Assembly: GCA_016124935.1 (NCBI GenBank)
Contig: WGMS01000028.1
Span: 1 to 64,000 of the forward strand
Length of the DNA stretch: 64,000 nucleotides
Reading direction: 5' to 3'
Origin: a bacterium
GTDB lineage: Bacteria; Cyanobacteriota; Vampirovibrionia; Obscuribacterales; Obscuribacteraceae
The notes under the pieces were generated by a model. It saw only the letters and a program-made list of their open reading frames with translations. It was not told the DNA's origin and ran no database searches. Shown here piece by piece: positions 25,469-35,401 of the stretch. Within the stretch, counting starts at the first letter, position 1. Each line of letters opens with the position of its first letter. Position numbers and translations under genes: made by a program.

Positions 25469-25558
25469 ATGAACATTTACGTCTCACCAGTTTCAAACCC
25501 TGTTACTCCGTCCATCAATACGGACCTGTCCCTGCTGCTACTGAAAGTTATCTTTTAG
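25469..25558 (+). CDS. leuL: leuA leader peptide (attenuator)
   Basis: 29-codon peptide ending LSLLLLKVIF, with five Leu codons in six (ctg tcc ctg ctg cta ctg, 25526-25543). Its stop codon abuts the downstream pairing segment. Such Leu runs stall the ribosome when charged leucyl-tRNA is scarce. Segment 1 (CCCTGC, 25530-25535) can pair with segment 2 (GCAGGG, 25559-25564); segment 2 (CAGGGCC, 25560-25566) can instead pair with segment 3 (GGCTCTG, 25586-25592), which breaks the terminator. This is the classical leu-type attenuation layout. Confidence 0.8.
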   Translation: MNIYVSPVSNPVTPSINTDLSLLLLKVIF

Positions 25559-25580
25559 GCAGGGCCGGTTCTTTTTACTC

Positions 25581-25612
25581 AAAATGGCTCTGTCTTGCGA
25601 CAGAGCCATTTT
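25581..25612 (+). terminator. leuA attenuator terminator
   Basis: Perfect 14-bp stem, AAAATGGCTCTGTC and GACAGAGCCATTTT, with loop TTGC and the tail CTTTATCC. It lies 22 bases after the leader peptide stop and 28 bases before the leuA ATG. Its left arm is the same segment that pairs with CAGGGCC in the antiterminator. Confidence 0.85.
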
Positions 25613-25640
25613 CTTTATCCTGAAATAAGAGGTCTATTCC

Positions 25641-27299
25641 ATGAATTCAGTCGACTCGCGCCCCGTAAAAATATTCGATACCACCTTGAGGGACGGCCAG
25701 CAATGCCCCGGAGCGGCCATGAGTTTTGAGAACAATATCCGCTATTTCCAGCTAGCGGCTGCCATGCGGGTCGATATTCTAGAGGCCGGTTTCCCCGCCG
25801 CCAGCGCTCTCGATTTTGAGATAGTAAGAACTATTGCCGAAATGACCGCCGAAATGACCGCTGCTGGGGAGACATCGCCTATCATCGCGGCTCTCTGTCA
25901 ATTGCGCAGAGAGCAGGTGGAGAGAACGATTGAAGCGTTGAAGCCGCTTGTCCATACAGGTAAAGGGCGCCTGCATACTTATGTGCCGGTGGACCCGGAG
26001 TTGATGCAGGCTTCCCTTGGCTCTTATGTAGAGAAGCCCGAGGCGATAATCAAAGATGTCTATGAATTGACGAAAATGGCAAAAGAAGCCGGACTGGAAG
26101 TGCAGTTCAGCCCCGAGGGCTATTCTCGCATGGGCGACAACTTTCAGTTCACCTTCGAGTTGATCAAAGCAGCCGTGGAAGGCGGTGCTACGATAATCAA
26201 TTGTCCGGATACTATAGGCGGTGCATCCCAACTTCAAGGTGCCGACTATTTTGTCGAGCATATGAAAGAGCATCGCCGTATGATCGAAGCAATCTTTCCG
26301 GACCGTGAAATATGCTGGTCGGTGCACTGTCACAATGACTATGGTCTTGCCGTGCCAAACACTATAAACGCCGTATTCGAAGGTGCGGCCACCCAGATTG
26401 AGGGCTGCATGAACGGCGTCGGCGAGCGAGCCGGCAACGCCGCCCTCGAACAATGCATCATGATAATCGATCAGTTCGGCAAAGAGCCAGGAGATAGAGG
26501 TTTTTGCGTCCATACCGATGCCAGGCTCGACCGCATTCAAGAAGTCTCCGACTTTATCGCCGAGCATATGTTGAAAAGGCAGCCGCACTGGCCCGTCACC
26601 GGCGATAATGCCGCCCGCCATTCTTCGGGCGGACACACAAACGCCATCCTCAAGAATCCGATGGCCTATCAGCCTTTTGATCCAAGATCTGTCGGTAAAG
26701 AGATAAGTTTTACTTTCGGTCCTTTATCCGGCGGCAATCATGCCCGTTCCGTAATCGAGCGCTTCGGCTATATTTGCGACGAGAGCGAGAAAGCCGCCAT
26801 TGCCCAGTTCATAAAAGACAAGAGCAGTGCCCGGCGCAAAGGTATCAGCGACGAGGAGCTTATCTCTTATTATTTCGCTTATCGTCAGCCCATGCGGATT
26901 GATGCCGTGGACTACAGCCGCAAAGGCGAGCAGTCCACTGTCACTTTAGAAGGACGCTTCTTCGGCGAGGTCGGAGCTTTTAGCGCCTTCCATTCCGGGA
27001 AGGATTCGGCTCTGGCAGCCCTTAAAAAACTGGTCGAATCTAAATTCGGCGAAACCCGCATCATAAGGCATGAGAGCTATTCCGATAGCTCCGGTATCAA
27101 TGCCCACAGCGTCTCTACCGTGATTATCGAAGACGAGGGCGGAAATAGATCCGAGGGCCGGGCCAAGAACCAGGATATTGAAATATCGGCTCTTTATGCC
27201 TATATAGATGCGGTTAACAAAGCCTATGTCTACCGCCATTTTTCCCTGGAGGGTGCTGAAGCCGCCCGGGAGCCTGCATCCAGCCGTAGTGTCGCCTAG
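25641..27299 (+). CDS. leuA: 2-isopropylmalate synthase
   Basis: 552 residues, first committed enzyme of leucine synthesis: acetyl-CoA plus 2-oxoisovalerate gives 2-isopropylmalate. The TIM barrel starts FDTTLRDGQQCPGAAMSF with the metal-binding Asp and has VHCHNDYGLAVPN and GCMNGVGERAGNAALEQ. The C-terminal part (about 430-540) is the LeuA allosteric domain that binds leucine (INAHSVSTVIIEDEG). AGAGG stands eight bases before the ATG. Expression should be governed by the Leu-rich attenuator just upstream, giving control by both leucyl-tRNA level and enzyme feedback. It is followed by a separate promoter for the ilv genes. Confidence 0.95.
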   Translation: MNSVDSRPVKIFDTTLRDGQQCPGAAMSFENNIRYFQLAAAMRVDILEAGFPAASALDFEIVRTIAEMTAEMTAAGETSPIIAALCQLRREQVERTIEALKPLVHTGKGRLHTYVPVDPELMQASLGSYVEKPEAIIKDVYELTKMAKEAGLEVQFSPEGYSRMGDNFQFTFELIKAAVEGGATIINCPDTIGGASQLQGADYFVEHMKEHRRMIEAIFPDREICWSVHCHNDYGLAVPNTINAVFEGAATQIEGCMNGVGERAGNAALEQCIMIIDQFGKEPGDRGFCVHTDARLDRIQEVSDFIAEHMLKRQPHWPVTGDNAARHSSGGHTNAILKNPMAYQPFDPRSVGKEISFTFGPLSGGNHARSVIERFGYICDESEKAAIAQFIKDKSSARRKGISDEELISYYFAYRQPMRIDAVDYSRKGEQSTVTLEGRFFGEVGAFSAFHSGKDSALAALKKLVESKFGETRIIRHESYSDSSGINAHSVSTVIIEDEGGNRSEGRAKNQDIEISALYAYIDAVNKAYVYRHFSLEGAEAAREPASSRSVA

Positions 27300-27362
27300 C
27301 GCTTTCACTATTTCAATCCCGGGTAAGTGTAACGATCTTTTGTTTACTTACTTCAAGAAAGG

Positions 27363-27390
27363 TTGACCTCTACAAGTCCGGGAGTATGAT
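27363..27390 (+). promoter_or_regulatory. Promoter of the ilvD-leuB operon
   Basis: TTGACC (27363-27368) and TATGAT (27385-27390), each one base off consensus, 16 bases apart. Transcription from about 27397 gives a leader of 90 bases before the leader peptide. It lies 63 bases after the leuA stop. Confidence 0.65.
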
Positions 27391-27485
27391 GTTGAAACTT
27401 GAGTGTTATCGAGCGCCCACCGGGCACGAATCGAATTTCTTCTCAAGGCAAGAGAAGTCGTCCAAGAACAGTTCAATCTAACTAA

Positions 27486-27566
27486 ATGCAAAACTCTCTT
27501 ATTTTCGTGGTCGTCAACATTATTCTGGTGCTGATTCTGCATCAGGGGTGTGGGCTGCCAGTCTAA
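27486..27566 (+). CDS. ilv leader peptide (attenuator)
   Basis: 26-codon peptide whose residues 5-18 are LIFVVVNIILVLIL: four Val, four Ile and four Leu among 14. All three amino acids made by the downstream operon are thus sampled. Segment 2 (GGTGTGGG, 27547-27554) lies inside the peptide frame just after these codons and is complementary to the left arm of the terminator (CCCACACC, 27597-27604). A ribosome stalled on the Val/Ile/Leu run leaves segment 2 free to form the antiterminator; one reaching the stop at 27564 masks it. No ribosome site is obvious. Confidence 0.8.
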   Translation: MQNSLIFVVVNIILVLILHQGCGLPV

Positions 27567-27594
27567 GAGATTTGCTTAAAATCATCGACACTGA

Positions 27595-27627
27595 CCCCCA
27601 CACCGCTTCGAAAGGTGTGGGGGTTTT
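27595..27627 (+). terminator. ilv attenuator terminator
   Basis: CCCCCACACC and GGTGTGGGGG, perfect 10-bp stem with a 9-base loop and TTTT after it, 20 bases before the ilvD ATG. The right arm repeats the sequence of segment 2 at 27547-27554, which explains how the two structures exclude each other. Confidence 0.87.
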
Positions 27628-27647
27628 GCTTAAGGACTAATTTCAAA

Positions 27648-29339
27648 ATGGCTATGAACAGCGACCAGATCAAAAGCGGCATGCACCGGGCACCGGCTAG
27701 AGCGATGCTCAAAGCTACCGGACTTACCGATGAGGATTTGAAGAAGCCCTTCGTGGCTGTGGCCAACACCTGGACCGAAGCAGGACCCTGCAACTTCCAT
27801 CTTCGCGATCTTTCTGCCGCTGTAAAAGAAGGCATAAGAAAAGCCGGCGGCACCCCCTTCGAGTTCAACACCGTGGTGGTCTCAGATGGCATCTCCATGG
27901 GCACCGAGGCTATGAAGGCTTCTTTAGTCTCCCGGGAGGTTGTCGCCGACTCCATAGAGGTCGCTGTGCGCGGGCATATGTTCGACGCCGTGGTCGCGCT
28001 CAGCGGCTGCGACAAGACCATCCCCGGGACGATAATGGCTCTTGCCCGCTTGAATCTTCCTTCTTTGATGATCTATGGCGGCTCTATAATGCCGGGCCAA
28101 TTTCAAAGCCGGGATGTGACCATACAGGATGTCTTCGAAGGCGTCGGCGCCTGTGCCGCCGGCTTGATGACCGAAGCCGAATTGAACGACCTCGAGAATC
28201 GTGCCTGTCCGGGGGCTGGAGCCTGCGGCGGGCAGTTCACGGCAAATACCATGTCCACTGCCGCAGCCTTCATGGGCATATCTCCCATGGGCGTTAACGA
28301 GGTTGCCGCCACGGACGCACGAAAAATACAGCTTGCAAAAGATTGTGGGACCCTGGTCATGAAGCTTCTTAAAGAGGACGTAAGACCGGGGTCTATCATT
28401 ACAAGAGATGCCCTGGTCAACGCCATCGCTTCGGTGGCCGCCACCGGTGGCTCCACCAATGCGGTTCTCCACATTCTCGCCATCGCAAGAGAAATGGATG
28501 TGCCGCTCTCTATCGATGATTTCGACGCGGTCTCGGCTCGTACTCCGATAATGGTCGACTTCAAGCCCTGGGGCAGATTCACCGCCCCGGATCTCGAGAC
28601 AGCGGGCGGCATGCGCTTGATCGCTAAACGTATGAAAGAATCCGGTCATATAACCGATTCGCCCACGGTATCGGGTCTCAGTCTATTTGAAGAGGCGGAG
28701 AAGGCTGTCGAGACCGAAGGACAGAAAGTGGTGCGGGCTCTCGATAATCCTATTCAAAAACGTGGCGGCTTTGCTATCTTAAAAGGCAGTCTTGCGCCGG
28801 AAGGCTGTGTCATAAAGGTCGCCGGTCATGAGACGCCGCTCTTCACCGGGGTCGCCCGGGTCTTCGACGAAGAGTCCGAGGCCTTTAAAGCGGTTCAGGA
28901 AGGCGATGTCCAGGAAGGCGATGTGATCGTTATTCGTAACGTCGGTCCCAAAGGCGCCCCGGGTATGCCCGAGATGCTTGCCGTATCCGGAGCGCTCGTC
29001 GGAGCCGGACTCGGTGACAAAGTCGCTTTGATAACCGACGGTCGCTTCAGCGGTGCCACCCACGGAATAATGATCGGCCACGTTGCACCGGAAGCAGCCT
29101 GTGGCGGTCCTATAGCCCATATAAGAGATGGAGACAGAATAAGCATCGATTTAGAAAATCGCAAGCTCGATGTGGAAGCCGATCTCGAAGCAAGGGCAAA
29201 AGACTGGCAACCCAGACCCCAGGCCTATACTTCTGGCGTCTTCGCCAAGTATGCCCGGCTCGTATCCTCTGCTTCCGACGGCGCTGTCACCTGGATGAAG
29301 ACAGGCACCAGGGCCCCCACCAAAATCGGCAGTTCTTAA
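27648..29339 (+). CDS. ilvD: Dihydroxy-acid dehydratase
   Basis: 563 residues. Converts 2,3-dihydroxy-isovalerate and its methylvalerate analogue to the 2-oxo acids in valine and isoleucine synthesis. Iron-sulfur and Mg-site motifs of the family are present: [33 protein letters not shown] and [19 protein letters not shown]. The open frame extends into the attenuator terminator (27615), so ATG 27648 ([11 protein letters not shown]) is taken; AAGGA lies 11 bases before it. First structural gene of the eight-gene operon and preceded by the ilv attenuator. Confidence 0.95.
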   Translation: MAMNSDQIKSGMHRAPARAMLKATGLTDEDLKKPFVAVANTWTEAGPCNFHLRDLSAAVKEGIRKAGGTPFEFNTVVVSDGISMGTEAMKASLVSREVVADSIEVAVRGHMFDAVVALSGCDKTIPGTIMALARLNLPSLMIYGGSIMPGQFQSRDVTIQDVFEGVGACAAGLMTEAELNDLENRACPGAGACGGQFTANTMSTAAAFMGISPMGVNEVAATDARKIQLAKDCGTLVMKLLKEDVRPGSIITRDALVNAIASVAATGGSTNAVLHILAIAREMDVPLSIDDFDAVSARTPIMVDFKPWGRFTAPDLETAGGMRLIAKRMKESGHITDSPTVSGLSLFEEAEKAVETEGQKVVRALDNPIQKRGGFAILKGSLAPEGCVIKVAGHETPLFTGVARVFDEESEAFKAVQEGDVQEGDVIVIRNVGPKGAPGMPEMLAVSGALVGAGLGDKVALITDGRFSGATHGIMIGHVAPEAACGGPIAHIRDGDRISIDLENRKLDVEADLEARAKDWQPRPQAYTSGVFAKYARLVSSASDGAVTWMKTGTRAPTKIGSS

Positions 29340-29388
29340 CAGCAATCAATAGAAAAACTACAGATTCAAGTTCCAGGAGATTTAAAAA

Positions 29389-30438
29389 ATGGTTTGCAGA
29401 ATGTATAGAGAAGAAGACACCAACCCTTCCTTTTTCGATGGCAAGACCGTCGCCGTGGTCGGCTATGGCAGCCAGGGCAGAGCCCATGCCCTCAACTTGA
29501 GAGACAGCGGCTTCCGGGTCGTCATCGGCTTGAGAGAAGGCGGTGCTTCTTACAAACAGGCGACCGAAGACGGATTCACTCCGGTAAGTCCCGAGGAAGC
29601 CGCCAAACAAGCCAATGTGGTGGCTATCTTAGTGCCCGATATGGCTCAGCCTGCGGTCTATAACGAGCAGGTCGCCCCCAATTTGAGACCGGGCTCGGCA
29701 GTGCTTTTTGCCCATGGCTTCAATATCCAGTATGAACAGATCGCTCCTTCAAAGGAGGTCGATGTGGTCATGGTGGCACCTAAGGGCCCGGGTCGTCTGG
29801 TGCGTCAACAGTACGAAGAAGGCTTCGGCGTCCCCTGTGTCATGGCTGTCCATCAAGATGCCTCAGGCACCGCCCGGGATGTCGCCCTCACCTATGCCTA
29901 CGGTCTTGGTGGCACCAGAGCCGGTGTTATAGAGACTACCTTCAAAGAAGAGACCGAGACCGATCTCTTCGGTGAGCAGGCTGTTCTTTGCGGTGGTGTC
30001 ACCGAGCTCATTATGCAAGGCTGGGAGACTCTGGTCGAGGCAGGCTATCAGCCCGAAGTCGCTTATTTCGAATGTTTGCACGAAGTGAAGCTGATCGTCG
30101 ACCTTATCTATGAAGGCGGCTTCGCCAAGATGCACCAGTTCGTCTCTGAGACCGCTAAATACGGCGATCTCACCCGGGGACCGAGAGTGGTCGATGCCCA
30201 TGCCAGGCAGCAGATGAAGACCGTTCTTGACGAGATTCGCTCCGGACAGTTCGCAAAAGAGTGGATGGAAGAGAACAAAACCGGGCGCAAAAACTATCAG
30301 GCTCTACTAGAAAAAGACCTCGATCACCCTGTGGAAAAAGTCGGCAGAGAGCTTAGAAGCCAGATGAAGTGGTTGAAAGAGAAAGAAGAGAAAGCCTGTT
30401 CCAATACAAAGACAAAACAGAAAGTAGAGACCAAATAA
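29389..30438 (+). CDS. ilvC: Ketol-acid reductoisomerase
   Basis: 349 residues, class I (short) type. Rearranges and reduces acetolactate or acetohydroxybutyrate using NAD(P)H and Mg2+. Nucleotide-binding [15 protein letters not shown] is near the start, [13 protein letters not shown] and the knotted C-terminal domain with [12 protein letters not shown] and the acidic metal ligands E-CLHE follow. AGGAG is nine bases before ATG 29389. The C-terminus is somewhat longer than usual and lysine-rich. The ilvB start follows its stop by one base. Confidence 0.95.
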   Translation: MVCRMYREEDTNPSFFDGKTVAVVGYGSQGRAHALNLRDSGFRVVIGLREGGASYKQATEDGFTPVSPEEAAKQANVVAILVPDMAQPAVYNEQVAPNLRPGSAVLFAHGFNIQYEQIAPSKEVDVVMVAPKGPGRLVRQQYEEGFGVPCVMAVHQDASGTARDVALTYAYGLGGTRAGVIETTFKEETETDLFGEQAVLCGGVTELIMQGWETLVEAGYQPEVAYFECLHEVKLIVDLIYEGGFAKMHQFVSETAKYGDLTRGPRVVDAHARQQMKTVLDEIRSGQFAKEWMEENKTGRKNYQALLEKDLDHPVEKVGRELRSQMKWLKEKEEKACSNTKTKQKVETK

Positions 30439-30439
30439 C

Positions 30440-32101
30440 GTGAATGGTGCCGGGATACTGATAAAAGCGCTGGAAGCAGAAGGAGTCGAGATCATCTTCG
30501 GCTATCCAGGTGGTGCGATAATGCCTGTCTACGATGCCCTGGTGGACACTAAAGTCAGGCATATACTCGTCCGCCATGAGCAAGCCGCCGCCCATGCCGC
30601 CGAGGGCTATGCCCGGGCCAGCGGGAAAGTAGGCGTCTGCTTCGCCACCTCAGGTCCCGGTGCCACCAACCTTGTAACCGGTCTTGCTAATGCTTTCTTA
30701 GATTCGGTGCCGATGGTGGCAGTCACCGGCCAGGTCGCAGCCCCCTTAATGGGCACCGACGCCTTTCAAGAGGTCGATATCTACGGGATCTCGATGCCGG
30801 TGGTGAAACATTCTTTCATCGTCCGTGATGTCAAAGATCTTTCCGACATAGTCGCCGAAGCTTTTCAAATAGCGCGTTCCGGCAGACCCGGCCCGGTTTT
30901 GATAGACCTGCCCAAAGATGTCGCCCTTGCCGAAGTAGAGTTGTCTGAATTGCCCGAGTTTCGTGGTGGTCGCAAAGAAGCCGTCCCCAGACCGGAAGCC
31001 CGGCAGCTTAATCAAGCAAGAGAAATGCTTGCTGCCAGTAGAAAGCCGATTGTCTATGCCGGTGGCGGGGTGAGAATCGCCGGGGCTTCCGAGCAGCTTC
31101 GCAATTTTGTCGAAGCCACCGGCATACCTGTTGTAACCACTCTCCATGGTATCGGAGCGGTCGCTGGCGATCATCCGCTCTGTCTTGGCATGCTCGGCAT
31201 GCACGGCTCCAAAGAAGCCAATTTGTCCGTTCAAGACTGTGATCTGCTCATCGCAGTCGGTGCCCGCTTCGATGACCGGGTGACAGGAAAACTCGCCGAA
31301 TTCGCTCCGGAAGCGAGAGTCATTCATCTAGATGGCGACCCCAGTGAAGTCAGCAAATTGAGGGCGGCGGATTGTCCTGTGGTGGGCAATATCAAGACCT
31401 CACTAAACTTCCTTCATATGGAGCTTTTTATAGAAGAGTGGGTCTCTAAGTGCCTGGCTCGCAAAGCCGAGTTCGCCTGTTCTTATGACGCGCCGGGCGA
31501 TTTTGTCTATGCGCCCGGCTTTTTGAACCAGCTCTCCTCCACCAAAGATCGTGACCTTCATATATGCTGCGATGTCGGCCAGCACCAGATGTGGGTAGCT
31601 CAACATTGCAAATTCGACGCCCCCAGAAAGCACATATCTTCTGGCGGACTCGGCACCATGGGCTTTGGATTGCCAGCAGCTGTCGGCGCCCAGTTCGCCA
31701 ATCCGGAGTCTTTAGTAGTAACCGTCAGTGGTGACGGCTCCATAATGATGAATATTCAGGAGCTGGCTACCTTGAAGCGTTACAACATACCGGTCAAAGT
31801 GGTGGTCTTCGACAACCAGGCATTGGGTATGGTGCGTCAATGGCAGGAGCTTTTCTTTAATGAGCGCTACAGCGAAGTCGATCTCTCGGACAATCCGGAC
31901 TTCGCGGAATTAGCAAAAGCTTTCGGAATCCCTGCCATCACCGTCAATGATAGAGCCGATGTGGCAGGCGCCATCGATAAAATTCAAAGTGAACCGGGAC
32001 CATTGTTGGTCCATGTAATGATCGACCCCAGACAGAATGTCTGGCCCCTGGTACCCCCAGGCAGAGCAAACTCGGAGATGTTAGAGGAAACCAGAGCATG
32101 A
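30440..32101 (+). CDS. ilvB: Acetolactate synthase large subunit
   Basis: 553 residues, thiamine-diphosphate enzyme that condenses two pyruvates, or pyruvate with 2-oxobutyrate. The TPP-activating Glu is in [19 protein letters not shown], and the metal/TPP motif [19 protein letters not shown] is near residue 430. Start codon is GTG 30440, one base after the ilvC stop, with no strong ribosome site of its own, so translation is probably coupled. Its last four bases, ATGA, are also the start of the regulatory subunit gene. Confidence 0.95.
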   Translation: MNGAGILIKALEAEGVEIIFGYPGGAIMPVYDALVDTKVRHILVRHEQAAAHAAEGYARASGKVGVCFATSGPGATNLVTGLANAFLDSVPMVAVTGQVAAPLMGTDAFQEVDIYGISMPVVKHSFIVRDVKDLSDIVAEAFQIARSGRPGPVLIDLPKDVALAEVELSELPEFRGGRKEAVPRPEARQLNQAREMLAASRKPIVYAGGGVRIAGASEQLRNFVEATGIPVVTTLHGIGAVAGDHPLCLGMLGMHGSKEANLSVQDCDLLIAVGARFDDRVTGKLAEFAPEARVIHLDGDPSEVSKLRAADCPVVGNIKTSLNFLHMELFIEEWVSKCLARKAEFACSYDAPGDFVYAPGFLNQLSSTKDRDLHICCDVGQHQMWVAQHCKFDAPRKHISSGGLGTMGFGLPAAVGAQFANPESLVVTVSGDGSIMMNIQELATLKRYNIPVKVVVFDNQALGMVRQWQELFFNERYSEVDLSDNPDFAELAKAFGIPAITVNDRADVAGAIDKIQSEPGPLLVHVMIDPRQNVWPLVPPGRANSEMLEETRA

Positions 32102-32364
32102 GATACACATTTGATATAAGCATGAAAAACAGCGAAGGAGCGCTCGAGCGAGTGCTCGGGCGCTTGCGTCAGCGCAGCTTCTCGCTTTGTTCTTTGAAAG
32201 CCGATTCGCTAGAGTCGGGCAAAGAGATGGTGGCACGGGTGACCGTGGAGAGCGAGCGGTCTGCCGAATATGCCATGAAGCAAATCGACAAGCTTTATGA
32301 TGTAGCCCGGGTGGTCCTCAATGAAGTGGTAGAGGAGGCCAAGCAAGATGTATCGGCAAAATAA
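32098..32364 (+). CDS. ilvM: Acetolactate synthase small regulatory subunit (short, IlvM-like)
   Basis: 88 residues with one ACT-type domain ([20 protein letters not shown], then [20 protein letters not shown]). It lacks the second domain of longer IlvN proteins and so resembles the IlvM type. It should activate the large subunit and tune feedback; a single short domain often gives weak valine sensitivity. It starts by a 4-base overlap with ilvB and overlaps the next gene by 17 bases. Confidence 0.88.
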   Translation: MRYTFDISMKNSEGALERVLGRLRQRSFSLCSLKADSLESGKEMVARVTVESERSAEYAMKQIDKLYDVARVVLNEVVEEAKQDVSAK

Positions 32365-33970
32365 AGTGGATGAAGATAATTTTGTCCATCTTTATGACAC
32401 CACTCTAAGAGACGGGTCGCAGAAGAAAGGCATCTCCTTTTCTCTCGATGATAAAGTCAAAATCGCCCGTTTATTAGATAGGCTCGGGGTCTCGTATATA
32501 GAAGGGGGCTGGCCCGGCTCGAATCCAAAAGACATGGCTTTTTTCGAGCGCATTAAAAATGCCCCTCTCAAACATTCTAAGGTGGTAGCCTTCGGCAGCA
32601 CCCGCAAAGCCGGTGTCAGCTGTGAAGAAGATATCAATCTCAAAGCTCTTATAGACGCCGAGACCCCTGCTGTCACTCTCGTTGGCAAGTCTTCGGTCAT
32701 GCATGTGGAGAAAGTCTTGAGAGTCTCGAAAGAGGAGAACCTCTCAATGATTTCAGAAAGCATCGCCTTTTTGAAAGCTCGTGGTAAAGAGGTCGCCTTC
32801 GATGCCGAGCATTTTTTCGATGGTTATCTCCTCGATAAAGAATATTCTCTGTCTTGCTTGAGCGCAGCAGCTGATGCCGGTTGCGATTTTTTAGTGCTCT
32901 GCGATACCAATGGCGGCTCGATGCCTGACACCATCGCCTCAGTGGTGGCGGAAGTCAACAACATGTTCCCGGGTAAAGTAGGCATCCATGCCCATAACGA
33001 TGCCGAGCTGGCGGTGGCCAACAGTCTTGCCGCGGTGCAAGCCGGTGCCAGACAAATTCAGGGGACCATAAACGGTTATGGGGAGCGTTGCGGCAACGCC
33101 AATTTGATCTCCCTTGCCCCTTCGCTTCATTTCAAGCTCGGCTATAAATGCCTGCCTGCAGAGAGCTTCAAAGAACTCACCAAAATCTCTCGCAGTGTAA
33201 GCGAAATAGCCAACCTCAGCCCGGATCCCTACGCTCCCTATGTAGGCTCCGCTGCCTTCGCCCACAAAGCCGGTCTGCATGCCTCTGCTGTTGCCAGGCT
33301 TGCTGAGAGCTATGAGCATATCAAGCCTGATTTAGTGGGCAACGAAAGAGAGATACTTGTATCGGAGCTTGCCGGTCGTGGCAACCTGCGCTTGATTGCA
33401 ACCCAGCTCAAACTAGAGGGTGTGCCCGGTGGCGAGGGCGCTTTGCTGAAGAGAGTGAAAGAGTTCGAAGAGAAGGGTTACAAATTCGAAGACGCCCCGG
33501 GTTCGGTAGAGCTTATGATGCGACGTCTTGCCCCGGAATATAACGAGCCTTTTAAATTAGTCGACATGATGGTCACGGTTTCTGACCGCCGCGCTTCGGG
33601 CTTTTCTGCCGAAGCGGTGGTCAAGGTCGATGTGGCAGGAGAGCTTTATCACACCGTTTCAGAAGGTCAGGGTCCGGTGCACGCCTTGGACTGCGCCCTT
33701 AGAAAAGCCCTGGTTCCGTCTTATCCGGAGATTGAGAGAATAAGACTTTCTGACTATAAAGTAAGAATTCTCGATCCTGACAAAGCCACCGGTGCCACCA
33801 CCCGGGTGGTGGTGGAAGCGGCCTGCGAAGACCACCGCTGGAGCACGGTCGGATGCTCGGACAATATCATCGAAGCCAGTTGCCAGGCTCTTTTAGAGAG
33901 CTTCGAACTTTATCTTTTACGCAACAGGATAGAAGCGCTAACAAAACAGCCCCAGGAGGTCGTAGCCTGA
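32348..33970 (+). CDS. cimA: (R)-citramalate synthase
   Basis: 540 residues. Condenses pyruvate with acetyl-CoA to citramalate, the entry to isoleucine that avoids threonine deaminase. It is a LeuA-family enzyme (YDTTLRDGSQKKGISFSLDD, HAHNDAELAVANSL, GTINGYGERCGNANL) but has the IEGGWPGSNPKDMAFFER stretch typical of citramalate synthases rather than 2-isopropylmalate synthase, and a C-terminal regulatory domain. No threonine deaminase gene is in the window. LeuC, LeuD and LeuB downstream carry citramalate on to 2-oxobutyrate. GAGGAGG lies nine bases before ATG 32348. Confidence 0.9.
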   Translation: MYRQNKVDEDNFVHLYDTTLRDGSQKKGISFSLDDKVKIARLLDRLGVSYIEGGWPGSNPKDMAFFERIKNAPLKHSKVVAFGSTRKAGVSCEEDINLKALIDAETPAVTLVGKSSVMHVEKVLRVSKEENLSMISESIAFLKARGKEVAFDAEHFFDGYLLDKEYSLSCLSAAADAGCDFLVLCDTNGGSMPDTIASVVAEVNNMFPGKVGIHAHNDAELAVANSLAAVQAGARQIQGTINGYGERCGNANLISLAPSLHFKLGYKCLPAESFKELTKISRSVSEIANLSPDPYAPYVGSAAFAHKAGLHASAVARLAESYEHIKPDLVGNEREILVSELAGRGNLRLIATQLKLEGVPGGEGALLKRVKEFEEKGYKFEDAPGSVELMMRRLAPEYNEPFKLVDMMVTVSDRRASGFSAEAVVKVDVAGELYHTVSEGQGPVHALDCALRKALVPSYPEIERIRLSDYKVRILDPDKATGATTRVVVEAACEDHRWSTVGCSDNIIEASCQALLESFELYLLRNRIEALTKQPQEVVA

Positions 33971-33971
33971 A

Positions 33972-35381
33972 ATGTCAGCTAAGAAACGCAATATCGTCGA
34001 GAAAATATGGGACGCCCATGTGGTGGTCGAGAAAGAGGGACACCCCTGTGTCTTCGCCGTCGACCTGATGCTCTTGCATGAAGTGACCTCGGCCCAGGCT
34101 TTTGCCACCATGAAAGAGAAAGGCATCAAGATAAAAGAGCCGGCGCGCTTGATGGCGACCATAGACCACAGCATCCCGACCCGTTCTGACCGTACGGTCT
34201 TTTATGACAAAGCGGCCGAGACCCAGGTCGATACTCTGCGCAGAAACTGCAAAGAGAGCGGTATCAAGTTCTATGATTATGAAAGCGGCAACCAGGGCAT
34301 CGTCCATGTCATAGGACCGGAGCTGGGCGCCACCCAGCCGGGCATGACCATAGTCTGTGGCGATTCTCATACAGCTACCCATGGTGCTTTCGGCGCTCTT
34401 GCTTTCGGGGTCGGCACCTCAGAGGTCGGTCATGTCATGGCCACCGGCTGTTTGCTTCAGTCCAAGCCGAAGTCTATGAAAGTCGAATTCAAGGGCAAGC
34501 TCGGCAAAGGGGTCTATGCCAAAGATGCGATATTGAAGCTTATCTCAGAGATTGGAGTAGGCGGCGCCAACGGACATGTGATCGAATACACCGGAGAAGC
34601 TGTCCGGGCAATGTCCATGGAAGAGCGCATGACCGTCTGCAACATGAGTATAGAATGCGGCGCCCGGGCTGGCCTGGTGGCACCCGATTCGACCACCTAT
34701 GAGTTTTTGAAAGGACGGGAGCTGGCGCCGGAGTCATCGGACTTTGATGAAGCGGTGGCTTATTGGAACAGTTTCTGCAGCGACGAAGGGGCAGCTTATG
34801 ACAAAGAGATTGTTATCGATCTCGATGCCCTCGAGCCCATGGTCACCTGGGGCACCAATCCAGGACAGGCCATAGGCATCTCGCAGAAAGTGCCTGATTT
34901 CAATGCGCTCCAGGGCTCAGAGAAAGAGGATACAGAAAGCGCTTTAGCCTATACTGTGCTCGACCCCGGCGCTCCCATCGAAGGCACCGCCGTGGACTGG
35001 GCCTTCGTGGGCTCCTGTACCAATGGCAGAATCGAAGATTTGCGAGTGGCTGCGGCGGTGATTGCCGGCAGAAAGGTCCATCCCCAGGTAACGCTTTATG
35101 TAGTCCCGGGCTCAGAGTCGGTTCGCAAACAGGCCATGGAAGAAGGGCTGGATAAAGTCTTTGAAGAAGCCGGGGCGCAGTTCCGCATGCCCGGTTGTTC
35201 TATGTGTCTATCCATGAACGACGACCGGGTTCCCCAGGGCAAGCGCTGTGTAAGCTCTTCCAATCGCAATTTTATCGGGCGCCAGGGACCGGGCAGTATC
35301 ACCCATCTGGCTTCACCGGCTACCGTGGTGGCTTCCGCCATCGAAGGACGGCTGACCTCTCCCAGAGCTTATCTCAACTAA
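33972..35381 (+). CDS. leuC: 3-isopropylmalate dehydratase large subunit
   Basis: 469 residues, aconitase superfamily. The [4Fe-4S] ligands are in AFVGSCTNGRIEDL and FRMPGCSMCLSMN, and VCGDSHTATHGAFGALAFG is the family signature. With LeuD it isomerises isopropylmalate, and here presumably citramalate to methylmalate as well. The ATG lies one base after the cimA stop, and CAGGAGG is 12 bases upstream inside cimA. Confidence 0.95.
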   Translation: MSAKKRNIVEKIWDAHVVVEKEGHPCVFAVDLMLLHEVTSAQAFATMKEKGIKIKEPARLMATIDHSIPTRSDRTVFYDKAAETQVDTLRRNCKESGIKFYDYESGNQGIVHVIGPELGATQPGMTIVCGDSHTATHGAFGALAFGVGTSEVGHVMATGCLLQSKPKSMKVEFKGKLGKGVYAKDAILKLISEIGVGGANGHVIEYTGEAVRAMSMEERMTVCNMSIECGARAGLVAPDSTTYEFLKGRELAPESSDFDEAVAYWNSFCSDEGAAYDKEIVIDLDALEPMVTWGTNPGQAIGISQKVPDFNALQGSEKEDTESALAYTVLDPGAPIEGTAVDWAFVGSCTNGRIEDLRVAAAVIAGRKVHPQVTLYVVPGSESVRKQAMEEGLDKVFEEAGAQFRMPGCSMCLSMNDDRVPQGKRCVSSSNRNFIGRQGPGSITHLASPATVVASAIEGRLTSPRAYLN

Positions 35382-35401
35382 CAAAAACAAGGCAAAATCC
35401 A

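Noticed and set aside
25779..26636. Long open frame (285 codons) antisense to leuA
   Set aside because: Lies wholly inside a clear enzyme gene, and its translation is His/Arg-rich with no domain; an artefact of codon bias.
27615..27647. N-terminal extension of ilvD from GTG 27615
   Set aside because: It would start inside the attenuator stem; the residues do not resemble IlvD.
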